Shown here piece after piece: positions 11,139 to 19,795 of a DNA stretch of 64,000 bases; positions within the stretch are counted from its first letter, which is position 1, and every line of letters starts with the position of its first letter. Location of the stretch: NCBI GenBank assembly GCA_030454085.1, contig JAKDJD010000001.1, positions 1-64,000 on the forward strand, in the 5' to 3' direction. The notes beneath the pieces are model-generated. The model searched no databases, had not been told where the DNA came from, and saw nothing but the letters and a program-made list of their open reading frames with translations. The position numbers and the translations under genes are program-made. Source of the DNA: Kocuria sp. (GTDB lineage: Bacteria > Actinomycetota > Actinomycetes > Actinomycetales > Micrococcaceae).

Positions 11139-11174
11139 GGCCCCGCACGAGCTCGACTCGTGCGGGGCCTTTTT
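11139..11174 (+). terminator. Rho-independent terminator after groEL
   Basis: A perfect 13-bp stem, GGCCCCGCACGAG (11139-11151) with CTCGTGCGGGGCC (11157-11169), has a 5-nt loop and is followed by TTTTT. Confidence 0.93.
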
Positions 11175-11282
11175 CTGCGTTCCAGGCCTTCCGGAGCGTG
11201 AGAATGACGTGGATGCGTCATGTTCTGCCGGTCGGGGTAAGGTGGGCAACCGGAAAAATCCATCGAGGAGCGGGGACGACGG

Positions 11283-12551
11283 GTGGGGAGCACGAAGAGC
11301 AAGGCCTGGTTGTGGGCGCTGGTTGCCTTCATGTTCTTCTCCCAGACGGGTCTCAACATCGCCAGGCCGCAGATGAGCTACAAGCTCATAGCCCTCGGTG
11401 CGCCACCGTTCACGATTGGTCTGGTGACCTCTGCCTACGCGATTGTCCCCGTATTTGCCGCGATCGCTATGGGACGGCTGGCCCAGAGGATCAAGAGATT
11501 GCGGCTCCTCGTTCTCGGGGGCGGACTGCTCATCGCGGTGGGTACCGCGATGCTCGCCGTCGTCGATGGCGTGGGAACCATCGCGTGCGCCAGCCTCGTC
11601 TTTGGTATGGGGCACCTCGTCTCCCAAATCGGCTCACAGTCAGCGGTCTCCAGGTATGCGTCCGACTCCGGCCTGGACCAGGGGTTCGGCTGGATTACCG
11701 CGGGGTTGTCTGCCGGTCAGCTCGTCGGGCCGCTGATCGGTGGCTGGGTTCTGGGGCTCCACGCCGACCCGAGCGAAGCGCAGAGGCTCGATGACATTGC
11801 GATCGCCTCGTGGATCGGTGCCGGGTGCGCCCTGATCTCCATTGTTTTCATGCTCCTTCCCGTGGTGAAGGCCTCGTCCCATCCGCAGACCGAGGGCTCG
11901 CAAACGCAGAATGCCGACATGGAGGATGCCCCAGAGGCAGCGGAGCCCGCCGCGTCGAAGGCCACCACCAGGAGAATTCTCGGGACGCCCGGAGTCGCCT
12001 CACACATCCTGGCGTCCATGGCCATGCTCTCGATCATGGACATCCTGACCTCATTCCTTCCGCTGGTGGGCGAACAGCACGGGGTGGCTCCCGTCTGGGT
12101 CGGCATCCTCTTGGCCGCCCGCAGTCTTGCCTCGATCGTGTCCCGATCGATGATCTCCGTCCTTTCCGCCCGGTGGAACAGAACGAAGTTGGTGTTGGTC
12201 TCTCTCGTGCTGAGTTCCCTCACGGTGGCCGCCGTTCCACCCATCATGTCCGTGATTCCTGCGGCGCTCGTGTTGCTCCTGGTCGGAGGCTTCTTCATCG
12301 GACTCGCACAGCCTCTGACGATGACGATGATCATCAAATCCGTGCCGACCACGTGGAGGTCTCCCGCGCTCGCGGTGCGCCTGACCGGCAACAGAGTGGG
12401 GCAGGTCCTGATTCCGCTGGTGGCCGGCGCCGTCGTCGCGCCCGTGGGACCCGCCGGTGCCATGTGGTTGACCTGCGCACTGCTCCTGGGGTCGGCAGGG
12501 GAGAAAGCGTTCCGATATTCGCGACAAGGAGCCACGAATGCTGACCTCTGA
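11283..12551 (+). CDS. MFS transporter (unknown substrate)
   Basis: A 422-residue membrane protein of the major facilitator superfamily with about twelve hydrophobic helices and a hydrophilic central loop (about residues 200-225, rich in Glu and Ala) between the halves. The loop after helix 2 carries GRLAQRIKRLR, the basic motif A position. The start is GTG 11283, with GAGGAG (11265-11270) 12 nt upstream and a possible -10 TAAGGT (11238-11243). rlmC follows 44 bp later but seems to have its own promoter. No feature identifies the substrate. Confidence 0.8.
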   Translation: MGSTKSKAWLWALVAFMFFSQTGLNIARPQMSYKLIALGAPPFTIGLVTSAYAIVPVFAAIAMGRLAQRIKRLRLLVLGGGLLIAVGTAMLAVVDGVGTIACASLVFGMGHLVSQIGSQSAVSRYASDSGLDQGFGWITAGLSAGQLVGPLIGGWVLGLHADPSEAQRLDDIAIASWIGAGCALISIVFMLLPVVKASSHPQTEGSQTQNADMEDAPEAAEPAASKATTRRILGTPGVASHILASMAMLSIMDILTSFLPLVGEQHGVAPVWVGILLAARSLASIVSRSMISVLSARWNRTKLVLVSLVLSSLTVAAVPPIMSVIPAALVLLLVGGFFIGLAQPLTMTMIIKSVPTTWRSPALAVRLTGNRVGQVLIPLVAGAVVAPVGPAGAMWLTCALLLGSAGEKAFRYSRQGATNADL

Positions 12552-12595
12552 TCCGGATCTGGGGACTCGGCTTCGCGGGTTACCATGGGGTCACC

Positions 12596-13732
12596 ATGCA
12601 ATGCGATGATTTCGACGCCGGCACCTGCCGGTCCTGTTCCCTGATGGGGATCCCGTATCGCACCCAACTTCAGGACAAACAGAATCAGGTCGAGGCATTG
12701 TTGGCCGAATTCGAGGGAGTCGATTGGTCGGCTCCCGCGGGGAGCGCCGAATCCGGTTTCCGGAACAAAGCCAAGATGGCCGTTTCGGGTACCGTGAACC
12801 ATCCGATGCTGGGAATCCTCGACCGGGGAGGGCGCGGCATCGATCTGTCCGAGTGCGGGCTCTACCCCGAGCCCGTCCTGCACTGCATGCCCGTGCTCAA
12901 ATCCCTCATTCGGTCCCACGGCCTGACACCCTACGACGTGCCCTCACGGCGAGGTGAACTCAAGAACATCTTGGTGACGGTTTCACCTGATGGGGAGGTC
13001 ATGATCCGATTCGTGCTGCGGAGCAAGAAGCTTGTGGTCCCGATACGTCGCGCCATGCCAGATCTGCGGCGCGCTCTTCCGCACGTCCGTGTCGTCAGCG
13101 CGAATATTCTGCGCGAACACAAGGCTCTCCTCGAAGGCGACGAAGAAGTGCCGCTCACAGATGAGCAGTTGTTGCCGATGCGACTCAACGGCCTCACGCT
13201 GAATCTCAGGCCTCAGGGTTTCTTCCAGACCAATTCGCGGATTGCGGCGGGAATGTACGAGCAAGCTGCGGCCTGGGCCGCCCAACGAAGGCCGGACAGG
13301 GTCTGGGACCTGTACTGCGGCGTCGGAGGATTCGCTCTCCACGCGGCACGGCGGCTCGGGCCGCGGAGCACGGTTCGCGGCGTGGAGATCAGCACCCAAG
13401 CCATTCAGGCGGCTAGGGCCAGTGCGGCGGAGGCCGGCCTGGACAATGTCACATTCGACGACGCCGACGCGGGGACTTTTGCCGCCGGCTCTGCCGAGAG
13501 CCCGGACATGATGATGGTCAACCCGCCCCGGCGAGGACTCGGACCGACGATGACGGAATGGATCGAGGCCAGCGCGACGAGCACTCTCATGTACTCGAGC
13601 TGCAATGCTCGTTCGCTGGTCAAAGACCTGCGGGCGTTGTCGTCGTTCAGGCCTCGGGAAGCGAAGATGTTCGACATGTTTCCCCAGACCAACCACTACG
13701 AGACGATGGTTCTGCTCGAGCGGGTGAACTGA
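12596..13732 (+). CDS. rlmC: 23S rRNA (uracil-C5)-methyltransferase RlmC-like
   Basis: An S-adenosylmethionine-dependent enzyme of the RumB/RlmC family that methylates a uridine of 23S rRNA (U747 in E. coli). The 378-residue protein has the four iron-sulfur cysteines at Cys3, Cys11, Cys14 and Cys87, matching the E. coli protein, then the SAM motif DLYCGVGGFAL, the catalytic NPPRRGL block, the nucleophile in SSCN (about Cys336) and the closing FPQTNHYE. It lacks a TRAM domain, unlike RumA. The ATG at 12596 has no clear ribosome site; TACCAT (12581-12586) 9 nt upstream suggests a nearly leaderless mRNA. The target base is taken from the family and not shown here. Confidence 0.87.
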   Translation: MQCDDFDAGTCRSCSLMGIPYRTQLQDKQNQVEALLAEFEGVDWSAPAGSAESGFRNKAKMAVSGTVNHPMLGILDRGGRGIDLSECGLYPEPVLHCMPVLKSLIRSHGLTPYDVPSRRGELKNILVTVSPDGEVMIRFVLRSKKLVVPIRRAMPDLRRALPHVRVVSANILREHKALLEGDEEVPLTDEQLLPMRLNGLTLNLRPQGFFQTNSRIAAGMYEQAAAWAAQRRPDRVWDLYCGVGGFALHAARRLGPRSTVRGVEISTQAIQAARASAAEAGLDNVTFDDADAGTFAAGSAESPDMMMVNPPRRGLGPTMTEWIEASATSTLMYSSCNARSLVKDLRALSSFRPREAKMFDMFPQTNHYETMVLLERVN

Positions 13733-13805
13733 CGGTACGGCCGGATATCCCGGCGGAAAACTTGGAACGTCACGGCACGGGCACCGTGGAAGAGGAAGGA
13801 CGACG

Positions 13806-14990
13806 ATGAACTGGACGGACGCGAGCGGCGCCGAGGCAGTGGGGGCCGCTGCCCCCGGTGCCGTCCCCGACGAATCCGGCGTGCGGGGGACCGAGGGCGG
13901 CATGCCCGATTTCGCGTTGTCCACGGGGCGCGGAACGCTCGAAACTTCGGGCGTCCGCGAACGCGTTTCCGAGGGCCGGGCTGCTCAGGCCGCGGCAGAG
14001 CACGAATCGGTCGTTGTCGGTATGCTGCCTTTTGACCCAGAGGGCGAGCCGCTGCTGTTCGTGCCCGAGCGCGCCGCATGGACGGCCAGGGACCAGACAC
14101 CTGCGTCCCCGTCCGATGTCGCCCGACCGACGGCGGCCCACGGGGTCGACAGCCAGATGTACCGTGATGCCGTGGCACTGGCCGTGGCCCGGATCCACGA
14201 GGGAGCCCTGGACAAGGTCGTCCTGTCCAGGGCATTGGACCTCTGTTACGACGCTCAGCCCATCCGCCCCGAAGCGGTGTACAGAAATCTTCTCGCGCTG
14301 TACCCGACCGCGTATGTTTTCTCCGTCCGAAACCCCTCGACGGGGGAGTACGTGATGGGGGCGAGCCCCGAACTCGTGGTGGGGGTCGAAAACGGCCGGT
14401 GTTCGACCCACCCGTTGGCGGGATCGTCCGCCCGGCGAACGGCGGACGGCCCGACCGAGGACGCCCAAGCGGGGGAAGCTCTGTTGCGGTCCGCGAAGGA
14501 CCGGGCGGAGCACGCAACCGTGGTCGACGACATCGCCGCGCGTCTGGGGCCGTTGTGTGCCTCATTGGCGGTTCCACCTGCCCCGACGCTGTTGGCCACG
14601 CCCCAATTGTGGCATCTCGGGACGGCCATGAGTGGGACACTGCGGCCAGGCGTGACGGCATTGAACGCGGCCCGTGCCGTGCACCCGACCCCCGCGATCT
14701 GCGGGATGCCCCGGAAGGAGGCGTTGGACCTCATCCGAGAGGTCGAACCTTACGAACGGGGTTTCTACGGAGGCCTCGTGGGGTGGATGGACCAGCACGG
14801 CAACGGCGAATGGGCCCTCAACCTCAGGAGCGGCAGAGTGGGAGAGGGGCATGCAACCCTCTGCGCAGGAGCCGGAATCGTCTCCGGGTCCACGCCTCAG
14901 GACGAACACCACGAAACTGCCGTGAAGCTCTCGACGTTCCTGGCCGCCCTCGGCCTGGACCTCGACGACGTCGAAGCCGTCGCTGGGTAA
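13806..14990 (+). CDS. menF: Isochorismate synthase (MenF/EntC/DhbC family)
   Basis: The enzyme converts chorismate to isochorismate, the entry to menaquinone or catechol siderophores. The 394-residue protein shows the chorismate-binding fold: ALDKVVLSRALDL in the middle, then AVHPTPAICGMP, RGFYGGLVGW and the C-terminal CAGAGIVSGSTPQDE. The N-terminal 50 residues are poorly conserved. A purine-rich ribosome site precedes the ATG. No other men, ent or dhb gene is nearby, so the pathway cannot be decided from context; menaquinone synthesis is more likely because most actinobacteria respire with it. Its stop codon lies inside the -10 box of the next gene. Confidence 0.85.
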   Translation: MNWTDASGAEAVGAAAPGAVPDESGVRGTEGGMPDFALSTGRGTLETSGVRERVSEGRAAQAAAEHESVVVGMLPFDPEGEPLLFVPERAAWTARDQTPASPSDVARPTAAHGVDSQMYRDAVALAVARIHEGALDKVVLSRALDLCYDAQPIRPEAVYRNLLALYPTAYVFSVRNPSTGEYVMGASPELVVGVENGRCSTHPLAGSSARRTADGPTEDAQAGEALLRSAKDRAEHATVVDDIAARLGPLCASLAVPPAPTLLATPQLWHLGTAMSGTLRPGVTALNAARAVHPTPAICGMPRKEALDLIREVEPYERGFYGGLVGWMDQHGNGEWALNLRSGRVGEGHATLCAGAGIVSGSTPQDEHHETAVKLSTFLAALGLDLDDVEAVAG

Positions 14991-15000
14991 AGTGGGGACA
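14988..15000 (+). promoter_or_regulatory. -10 element for leaderless rnhA
   Basis: TAAAGT (14988-14993) lies 7 nt before ATG 15001 and includes the TAA stop of menF. No Shine-Dalgarno sequence is present. A leaderless transcript starting at the ATG is the likely reading. Confidence 0.6.
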
Positions 15001-15963
15001 ATGAGCACACAAGGCGCGACCACGGACCCGACGGGCGACGAAGAAACTGGCGAGGCCTCGCCGCGAGGTGCCCACGACGCCGTGATCGTGGCCGCCGCCG
15101 ATGGCTCGGCCCTCGGGAATCCGGGACCCGCCGGGTGGGCCTGGTACGTGGACGATGGCTCCTGGCAGGCCGGCGGCTGGCCCCACGGGACCAACAACAT
15201 GGGGGAACTGAAAGCTGTTCTCGCTCTCTTGCAGGCCACGGCAGACCACCCGGAGAGACCGCTGCGCATACTGTGCGACAGCAAGTACGTCATCAATTGC
15301 ATCACCCAGTGGATGCCCGGTTGGAAAGCGAAGGGCTGGAAGAAGAAGGACGGAAAACCCGTTCTGAACAGGGATCTGCTGGAAGAGCTCGATCGCGCCC
15401 TGGCCGGGCGCAAGTACGAATTCGAATGGGTCAAGGGTCACGCCGGGCATCAGCTCAACGAGGCGGCGGACGAACGTGCCCGGGCCGCGGCTACCGCGTT
15501 CCAGAACGGTCAGGACCCGGAGACAGGGCCCGGGTTCGTCCCCGGTGCCGCCGGGGACGAACCCGCGAGCGCAGACAACGCATCCACGGAAGCGGGGAAC
15601 AAGCCCTCCCGCCCGCAGGAGAAATCCGCGCAGGCCGTCGTCGAGCACGAGAAGCTCCTGAGCGATCGCGAGACCTGGGCCGATGCTCAGCGTCTTGCGC
15701 CGCTGCTGGCAGAAGACCTCGTGTGGGTCACGGTGAGGGGCCGACTGGCCGACAAAACGGCCGCCATCAACTATCCGGAACAGGCCTTCGCGCTCGATGG
15801 GGAGCCGGATCTCGTCCGGGCCCACGCGGTGTCGGAAGACACCGGGCTGGTCGTCAGCAACGTCAGGACGGCGCGTGGGCCAGCGGTTCGGTCGAGTCTG
15901 TGGACCCGAACCGCGCGTGGCGCCTGGACCCTCGCCATGCGTCAGGACACCCTCGAGCTCTGA
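15001..15963 (+). CDS. rnhA: Ribonuclease HI with C-terminal extension
   Basis: RNase HI cuts the RNA strand of RNA-DNA hybrids. The catalytic domain spans about residues 28-165, with acidic residues Asp34, Glu69, Asp93 and Asp157 and the handle-region histidine in VKGHAGH. After a hydrophilic linker (about residues 168-215) comes a roughly 100-residue domain (ETWADAQRLAPLL to the end) that resembles NTF2-like (DUF4440-type) folds; that domain call is tentative. The total is 320 residues against about 150 for a plain RNase HI. ATG 15001 is chosen over GTG 14992 because of the -10 spacing. Confidence 0.87.
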   Translation: MSTQGATTDPTGDEETGEASPRGAHDAVIVAAADGSALGNPGPAGWAWYVDDGSWQAGGWPHGTNNMGELKAVLALLQATADHPERPLRILCDSKYVINCITQWMPGWKAKGWKKKDGKPVLNRDLLEELDRALAGRKYEFEWVKGHAGHQLNEAADERARAAATAFQNGQDPETGPGFVPGAAGDEPASADNASTEAGNKPSRPQEKSAQAVVEHEKLLSDRETWADAQRLAPLLAEDLVWVTVRGRLADKTAAINYPEQAFALDGEPDLVRAHAVSEDTGLVVSNVRTARGPAVRSSLWTRTARGAWTLAMRQDTLEL

Positions 15964-15970
15964 TCCGTGA

Positions 15971-16261
15971 CTACCCGGCGAAGAGCGATGCGTTCGCCGC
16001 TTCCGTCTCGGCGTAATTGGCTCCAGCGTTGGACAGGGCCGTGTTGATCTGGCCGATGGATTCCTCGACCTGGGCCTGGGTGGCTCTCCACGCGGAAAGA
16101 ACCTCCTGGAAATTTGCCGCCGCGGAACCGGTCCAACTGGACTGGAGATCTTGCAGTGATGACGTCATGCCGTTGACCTCAGACGAGATGCGCTCGACGT
16201 AACCGTGCGCCTCCGCCGTCTTGGCCGCGATGACTTCCGAATCAACCACGAATTGGGCCAT
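15971..16261 (-). CDS. WXG100 family (ESAT-6-like) type VII secretion substrate
   Basis: A 96-residue helical-hairpin protein. The signature Trp43-Thr44-Gly45 marks the turn between two helices, and the C-terminal signal YxxxE (Tyr83-Glu87) is present. Family members are exported by ESX/type VII secretion as dimers, sometimes as chaperones for larger effectors. AGGAGGAAG precedes the ATG. It stands alone: no EccC, EccD, LXG or partner WXG100 gene is in the window. It ends 8 bp from the convergent rnhA. Function beyond secretion is unknown. Confidence 0.88.
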   Translation of the reverse strand: MAQFVVDSEVIAAKTAEAHGYVERISSEVNGMTSSLQDLQSSWTGSAAANFQEVLSAWRATQAQVEESIGQINTALSNAGANYAETEAANASLFAG

Positions 16262-16398
16262 GTCTTCCTCCTGATCTCGTGGCGCTGATGCGCCCCCGTG
16301 CCGGCCGGAACGGGCCGGTGACAGGAGGCTAAGCCGTCACGTCCTTGGCAGGATCATGGCGCTCCGCGATAAATCACCGTTCGCGGGACAGCCAACGG

Positions 16399-17901
16399 TC
16401 AGGAAGGGATTTCCCCGGTCTGTGGATGAGCGGATCCGTCCTCGGCGTCGGGGGCGTGCTGCGGAACCTGGACGACCATCGTGGCGCCTCCACCGGGGGA
16501 CTCCTCGACACGGACGGATCCATTGTGCTGAGCGATGATGGCGGCCACGATGGCCAGACCGAGCCCGGTGCCGCCGGTGTCTCGCGCTCGCGATTCGTCG
16601 GACCTGTAGAAGCGTTCGAAAACCTTTTGCATTTCGTCGCCCTGGATTCCCGGTCCGTGGTCCACGACCTTGACGACGGAGAGGAACTGTCCATCGATGC
16701 CGGGGCGGGACCCCACGGCTATTTCTATGGGAGTCCCCTCCGGCGTGTAGCGCAGGGCATTGGTCACCAGGTTTGCGAGAACCTGTCGAAGACGCGGCTC
16801 ATCGCCCAGAACAGGTGCGGGCAGGCCCGGGCCCGAATCCAGGCCGACGACGGCGATCTCTCGCTCCGGCGCCGCGGCCGCGGCGTCGCCGGCGGCGTCG
16901 TTCGCCAGATTCAAAAGGTCCACCTGGGTCATCTCCATCGCGCGACGCTCGTCGATGCGGGCGAGCATCAGGAGGTCTTCGACCAGCTGTCCCATCCGTT
17001 TTGACTCCGCTTCGATGCGGGACATCGCCTTGGCGACGTCCTCATCCGTCTGCAGGGCTCCGTGCCTGTAGAGCTCGGAGTATCCGCGAATCGAGACGAG
17101 AGGAGTTCGCAATTCGTGGGAGGCGTCTCCGACGAAACGACGCATCTTGACCTCCGAGCGCTTCTGGGCATCGAAGGCCTCCTCGATTCGCGTCAGCATG
17201 ACGTTGAGCGACAGCGAGAGCTGACCAATCTCCGTACGGGGGTCGTGACGTTCGATGCGTTGGGACAGATCGCCGGCCGCGATGCGGGCCGCCGTGCGTT
17301 CCACGCGCGTCAACGGTTCGAAGGCTCGCGTGACCAGAACCCAGGCCAGGGCCGCGGCGGCTGCGAGGGTCGCGAGCCCGAAGGCGAGGGTCAGGAGGCC
17401 GACAAGGGTCACCACAGCGTTGGTCTGCGTCAGGGGTGTGGCGATGATGACCGTGTATCCGGAGTCGTCGGTCGCCAGAGGAAGGATCCGCCACTCGGTG
17501 TCGCCGTTGTTGCTCGGCACGGTCAGGCCCTGGCCGTTGTAGCGCATCCCGTTCTCGTGGTTCCAGCCATTCAGGCGCGGAGACGAGTTGCCGTCGTCCG
17601 CGACGATGGAACTGACCAGGTTGCCGTCCGAATCCATCAAGTACGCCGAATAGCGGAACCCGGGACCGTTCGAGGATACGGCCTTGTCATTGCCCAAGTA
17701 CTTGGTCAACGACGAGGAACTGGACTTCATCTCGGTGTCGATCTGCTGAACCAGTTGTCCTCGCAGAGCCGAAATGGCCACCAGGCTCGTGACGGCGATG
17801 GCCAGGGCGAGCAGAAATCCGGTCAGCATGACCAATTGGGTGCGCAGGGACAGCGCGCCCAATTTGGATTGTCGTACTCGGTTGGTGACGGAGTACACCA
17901 C
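16399..17901 (-). CDS. Sensor histidine kinase of a two-component system
   Basis: A 500-residue membrane kinase. Transmembrane helices lie at about residues 23-45 and 163-190, flanking an extracytoplasmic sensor region of about 115 residues. HAMP follows (about 190-243), then the phosphorylation site His262 in ASHELRTPL, the N box NLVTNALRYTPEG, and ATP-binding G boxes DHGPGIQ and GGTGLGLAIV. The architecture resembles mycobacterial MprB/TrcS-type kinases; the stimulus cannot be read. The start GTG 17901 lies 3 bp after the response-regulator stop, so translation is probably coupled. A proline/glutamate-rich tail of about 30 residues ends the protein. Confidence 0.93.
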   Translation of the reverse strand: MVYSVTNRVRQSKLGALSLRTQLVMLTGFLLALAIAVTSLVAISALRGQLVQQIDTEMKSSSSSLTKYLGNDKAVSSNGPGFRYSAYLMDSDGNLVSSIVADDGNSSPRLNGWNHENGMRYNGQGLTVPSNNGDTEWRILPLATDDSGYTVIIATPLTQTNAVVTLVGLLTLAFGLATLAAAAALAWVLVTRAFEPLTRVERTAARIAAGDLSQRIERHDPRTEIGQLSLSLNVMLTRIEEAFDAQKRSEVKMRRFVGDASHELRTPLVSIRGYSELYRHGALQTDEDVAKAMSRIEAESKRMGQLVEDLLMLARIDERRAMEMTQVDLLNLANDAAGDAAAAAPEREIAVVGLDSGPGLPAPVLGDEPRLRQVLANLVTNALRYTPEGTPIEIAVGSRPGIDGQFLSVVKVVDHGPGIQGDEMQKVFERFYRSDESRARDTGGTGLGLAIVAAIIAQHNGSVRVEESPGGGATMVVQVPQHAPDAEDGSAHPQTGEIPS

Positions 17902-17904
17902 GGA

Positions 17905-18612
17905 CTAGTGCTTGGTTGTCCGCAGGAGGTAGCCGACGCCGCGCTTGGTATGGATCAGCGGAGGCAAGGACTTGTCGTTGTCGATCTTGCGGCGCAGGTA
18001 GGAGATGTAGGACTCGACGATCGAGGCGTCACCGTTGAAATCGTATTCCCAGACGTGGTCCAGGATCTGCGCCTTGGACAGAACCCGGTTCGGGTTCAGC
18101 ATCAGGTAACGGAGGAGCTTGAATTCCGTGGGGGACAGATCGATTTCACGATCGCCGCGGTAGACCTCATGGGCGTCGTCGTCGAGGACCAGGTCCTCGA
18201 CGTGCAGCCGGGAATCCTCCTCCTCGAGTGCCTGCGTCCGGCGCAACACCGCACGGATGCGCGCCACGACCTCGTCCAGGCTGAACGGTTTGGTGACGTA
18301 GTCGTCCCCGCCGACGGTCAAACCGGTGACCTTGTCCTCGGTGTCGTCCTTCGCCGTCAGGAAGAGGATGGGGAATACCAGACCGGTTGCTCGGATCTTG
18401 CGAGTCACGGTGAACCCGTCCATGTCCGGCAGCATGACGTCCATGACGGCGAGATCGGGGGCATCGGCCGTCGCCTTGTCGAGAGCCTCGCGACCGTTAG
18501 CGGCCGTGATCACCTCGAATCCCGCGAACCTCAACGAGGTGGCGAGGAGCTCGAGAATGTTGGGCTCATCGTCGACGACTAGCAGCTTGGCTTCTGACTG
18601 TTGTGCTTTCAC
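17905..18612 (-). CDS. OmpR/PhoB-family response regulator
   Basis: A transcription factor partnered with the downstream kinase. The receiver domain shows Asp14-Asp15, phosphoacceptor Asp58, Thr86 and Lys108. A winged-helix DNA-binding domain fills about residues 130-233 (LSPTEFKLLRYL, VESYISYLRRKID, RGVGYLL). GTG 18612 is chosen because the protein then starts just ahead of the receiver (235 residues), and CAGACT lies 7 nt upstream in a leaderless-type position. An upstream ATG at 18654 would add 14 unconserved residues. Confidence 0.93.
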   Translation of the reverse strand: MKAQQSEAKLLVVDDEPNILELLATSLRFAGFEVITAANGREALDKATADAPDLAVMDVMLPDMDGFTVTRKIRATGLVFPILFLTAKDDTEDKVTGLTVGGDDYVTKPFSLDEVVARIRAVLRRTQALEEEDSRLHVEDLVLDDDAHEVYRGDREIDLSPTEFKLLRYLMLNPNRVLSKAQILDHVWEYDFNGDASIVESYISYLRRKIDNDKSLPPLIHTKRGVGYLLRTTKH

Positions 18613-18715
18613 GGGTTCAAGTCTGACCCAACTATCTGAATAGACGCTGGGCATTGGTCAGGGGAATCCTGGTTCAGGTCTGGGCGGCTCCGGGTCGGAA
18701 GCCCTTGTCAGACGG

Positions 18716-19027
18716 TCAGAGCGATCTGCGTCGCCTGGCAGCGAGGACCAGCGCGACGATGAGAAGGACGAATGCGATCGGAAGACCGATCAGGGGCACC
18801 TGAGTCAAAAAGCTCCACGGGTGGAAGCCCGACCACTTCAGAATCAGCATGACGACGCCGCAGACCACGCACAGCACAGCGATGATTGCAGCGAGACCCG
18901 CGAACCAGGTGAATGCTCTGGACTCCGCCGCGTCCGTTCCCGGCTGCGAATCCTCAACCGAATCGTCCGTGGCAGCACGGTCGGAGCTCAGCGGCGAGTT
19001 CGCGCGGGGGGAAGAGGAATTTTTCAT
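18716..19027 (-). CDS. Small two-helix membrane protein of unknown function
   Basis: A 103-residue protein with a polar, Ser/Asp-rich N-terminus (about 40 residues), two strongly hydrophobic helices (about residues 45-66 and 76-97) and a basic end (AARRRRSL). I do not recognise the family. ATG 19027 is preferred because TACCGT lies 7 nt upstream, in leaderless position. It lies upstream of the two-component system on the same strand, 60 bp away, so it could be a partner, but nothing proves this. Confidence 0.65.
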   Translation of the reverse strand: MKNSSSPRANSPLSSDRAATDDSVEDSQPGTDAAESRAFTWFAGLAAIIAVLCVVCGVVMLILKWSGFHPWSFLTQVPLIGLPIAFVLLIVALVLAARRRRSL

Positions 19028-19085
19028 GGCTTCAACGGTACCGCTTTTTCGGGGGTTCGAGCCCGCACGAAGGACTGGCCCCCTG

Positions 19086-19382
19086 TATAATGGGTACTTC
19101 AGGCTTTCGCGCACAGGAATCGCTCGTACGGGAGAAACCGGGCATCGCGGCCCAGCATCTAGGGCCCGCCAAGGTTCGTTCATGACGCCGCGGACCACCG
19201 TGTGCAACCAACGGTCCGGTCTCCCCGCTCCGATCGTGGATTCAGGGCGAGACGGACGGAACCGGTTCGGGGCGCTCGATCAGGGTTGCAACGAGCCATC
19301 ATGATGCCCCGCCTCACCGGCGAGACCGGGTGCGCCACCAACGGGGGACAAGGCCCCCACCACAATGCAAAGGAAACGATCA
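19086..19382 (+). promoter_or_regulatory. Consensus -10 promoter and long cspA leader
   Basis: A perfect TATAAT at 19086-19091 faces cspA; no good -35 is seen. If used, transcription starts near 19098 and leaves a leader of about 285 nt before ATG 19383. No convincing gene lies in the leader. Long structured leaders are a known device of cold-shock mRNAs, but I could not fold this one. Confidence 0.5.
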
Positions 19383-19765
19383 TGCCCACCGGAAAAGTGA
19401 AGTGGTACGACGAGTCGAAGGGCTTCGGCTTCGTGACGGCCGAGGACGGCCAAGAGGTCTTCCTGCCGTCCTCCGCACTTCCGCCCGACGCCAAGGGCGT
19501 CAAGTCCGGCACCCGGCTCGAATTCGGTATTGCCGAAGGCAGGCGGGGCGCCCAGGCGCTGTCCGCCCGCTTGCTGGACAAGGCCCCTTCGTCGGTCAAG
19601 AATCACCGCAAGCCCGCGGACGAAATGGCTGTCATCACCGAGGACCTCATCAAACTGCTGGATGGCGTGTCCAACACATTGCGCCGCGGAAGGTACCCGG
19701 ATCGAGCGGTCGGGAAGAAGGTAGCGACCATCCTGCGCAACGTCGCTGACAACCTTGATGCATAA
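19383..19765 (+). CDS. cspA: Cold shock protein with C-terminal extension
   Basis: A nucleic-acid-binding cold-shock-domain protein. The first 67 residues form the CSD barrel, with RNP1 KGFGFVT (residues 13-19) and RNP2 EVFLP (25-29). About 60 further residues (NHRKPADEMAVITED, RRGRYPDRAVGKKVA) form a helical extension typical of longer actinobacterial cold-shock proteins. The 127-residue length fits that subgroup. AAAGGA lies 8 nt before the ATG. An open frame continues upstream to 19202 but has no conserved sequence. DUF3027 follows 30 bp later, a pairing common in actinobacteria. Confidence 0.9.
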
Positions 19766-19795
19766 AACGGCTGGTCACGGGGTTTAATAAGGGAT

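Noticed and set aside
19202..19382. N-terminal extension of the cold shock protein
   Set aside because: The upstream codons are not conserved, and a good ribosome site stands before ATG 19383 where the cold-shock domain begins.
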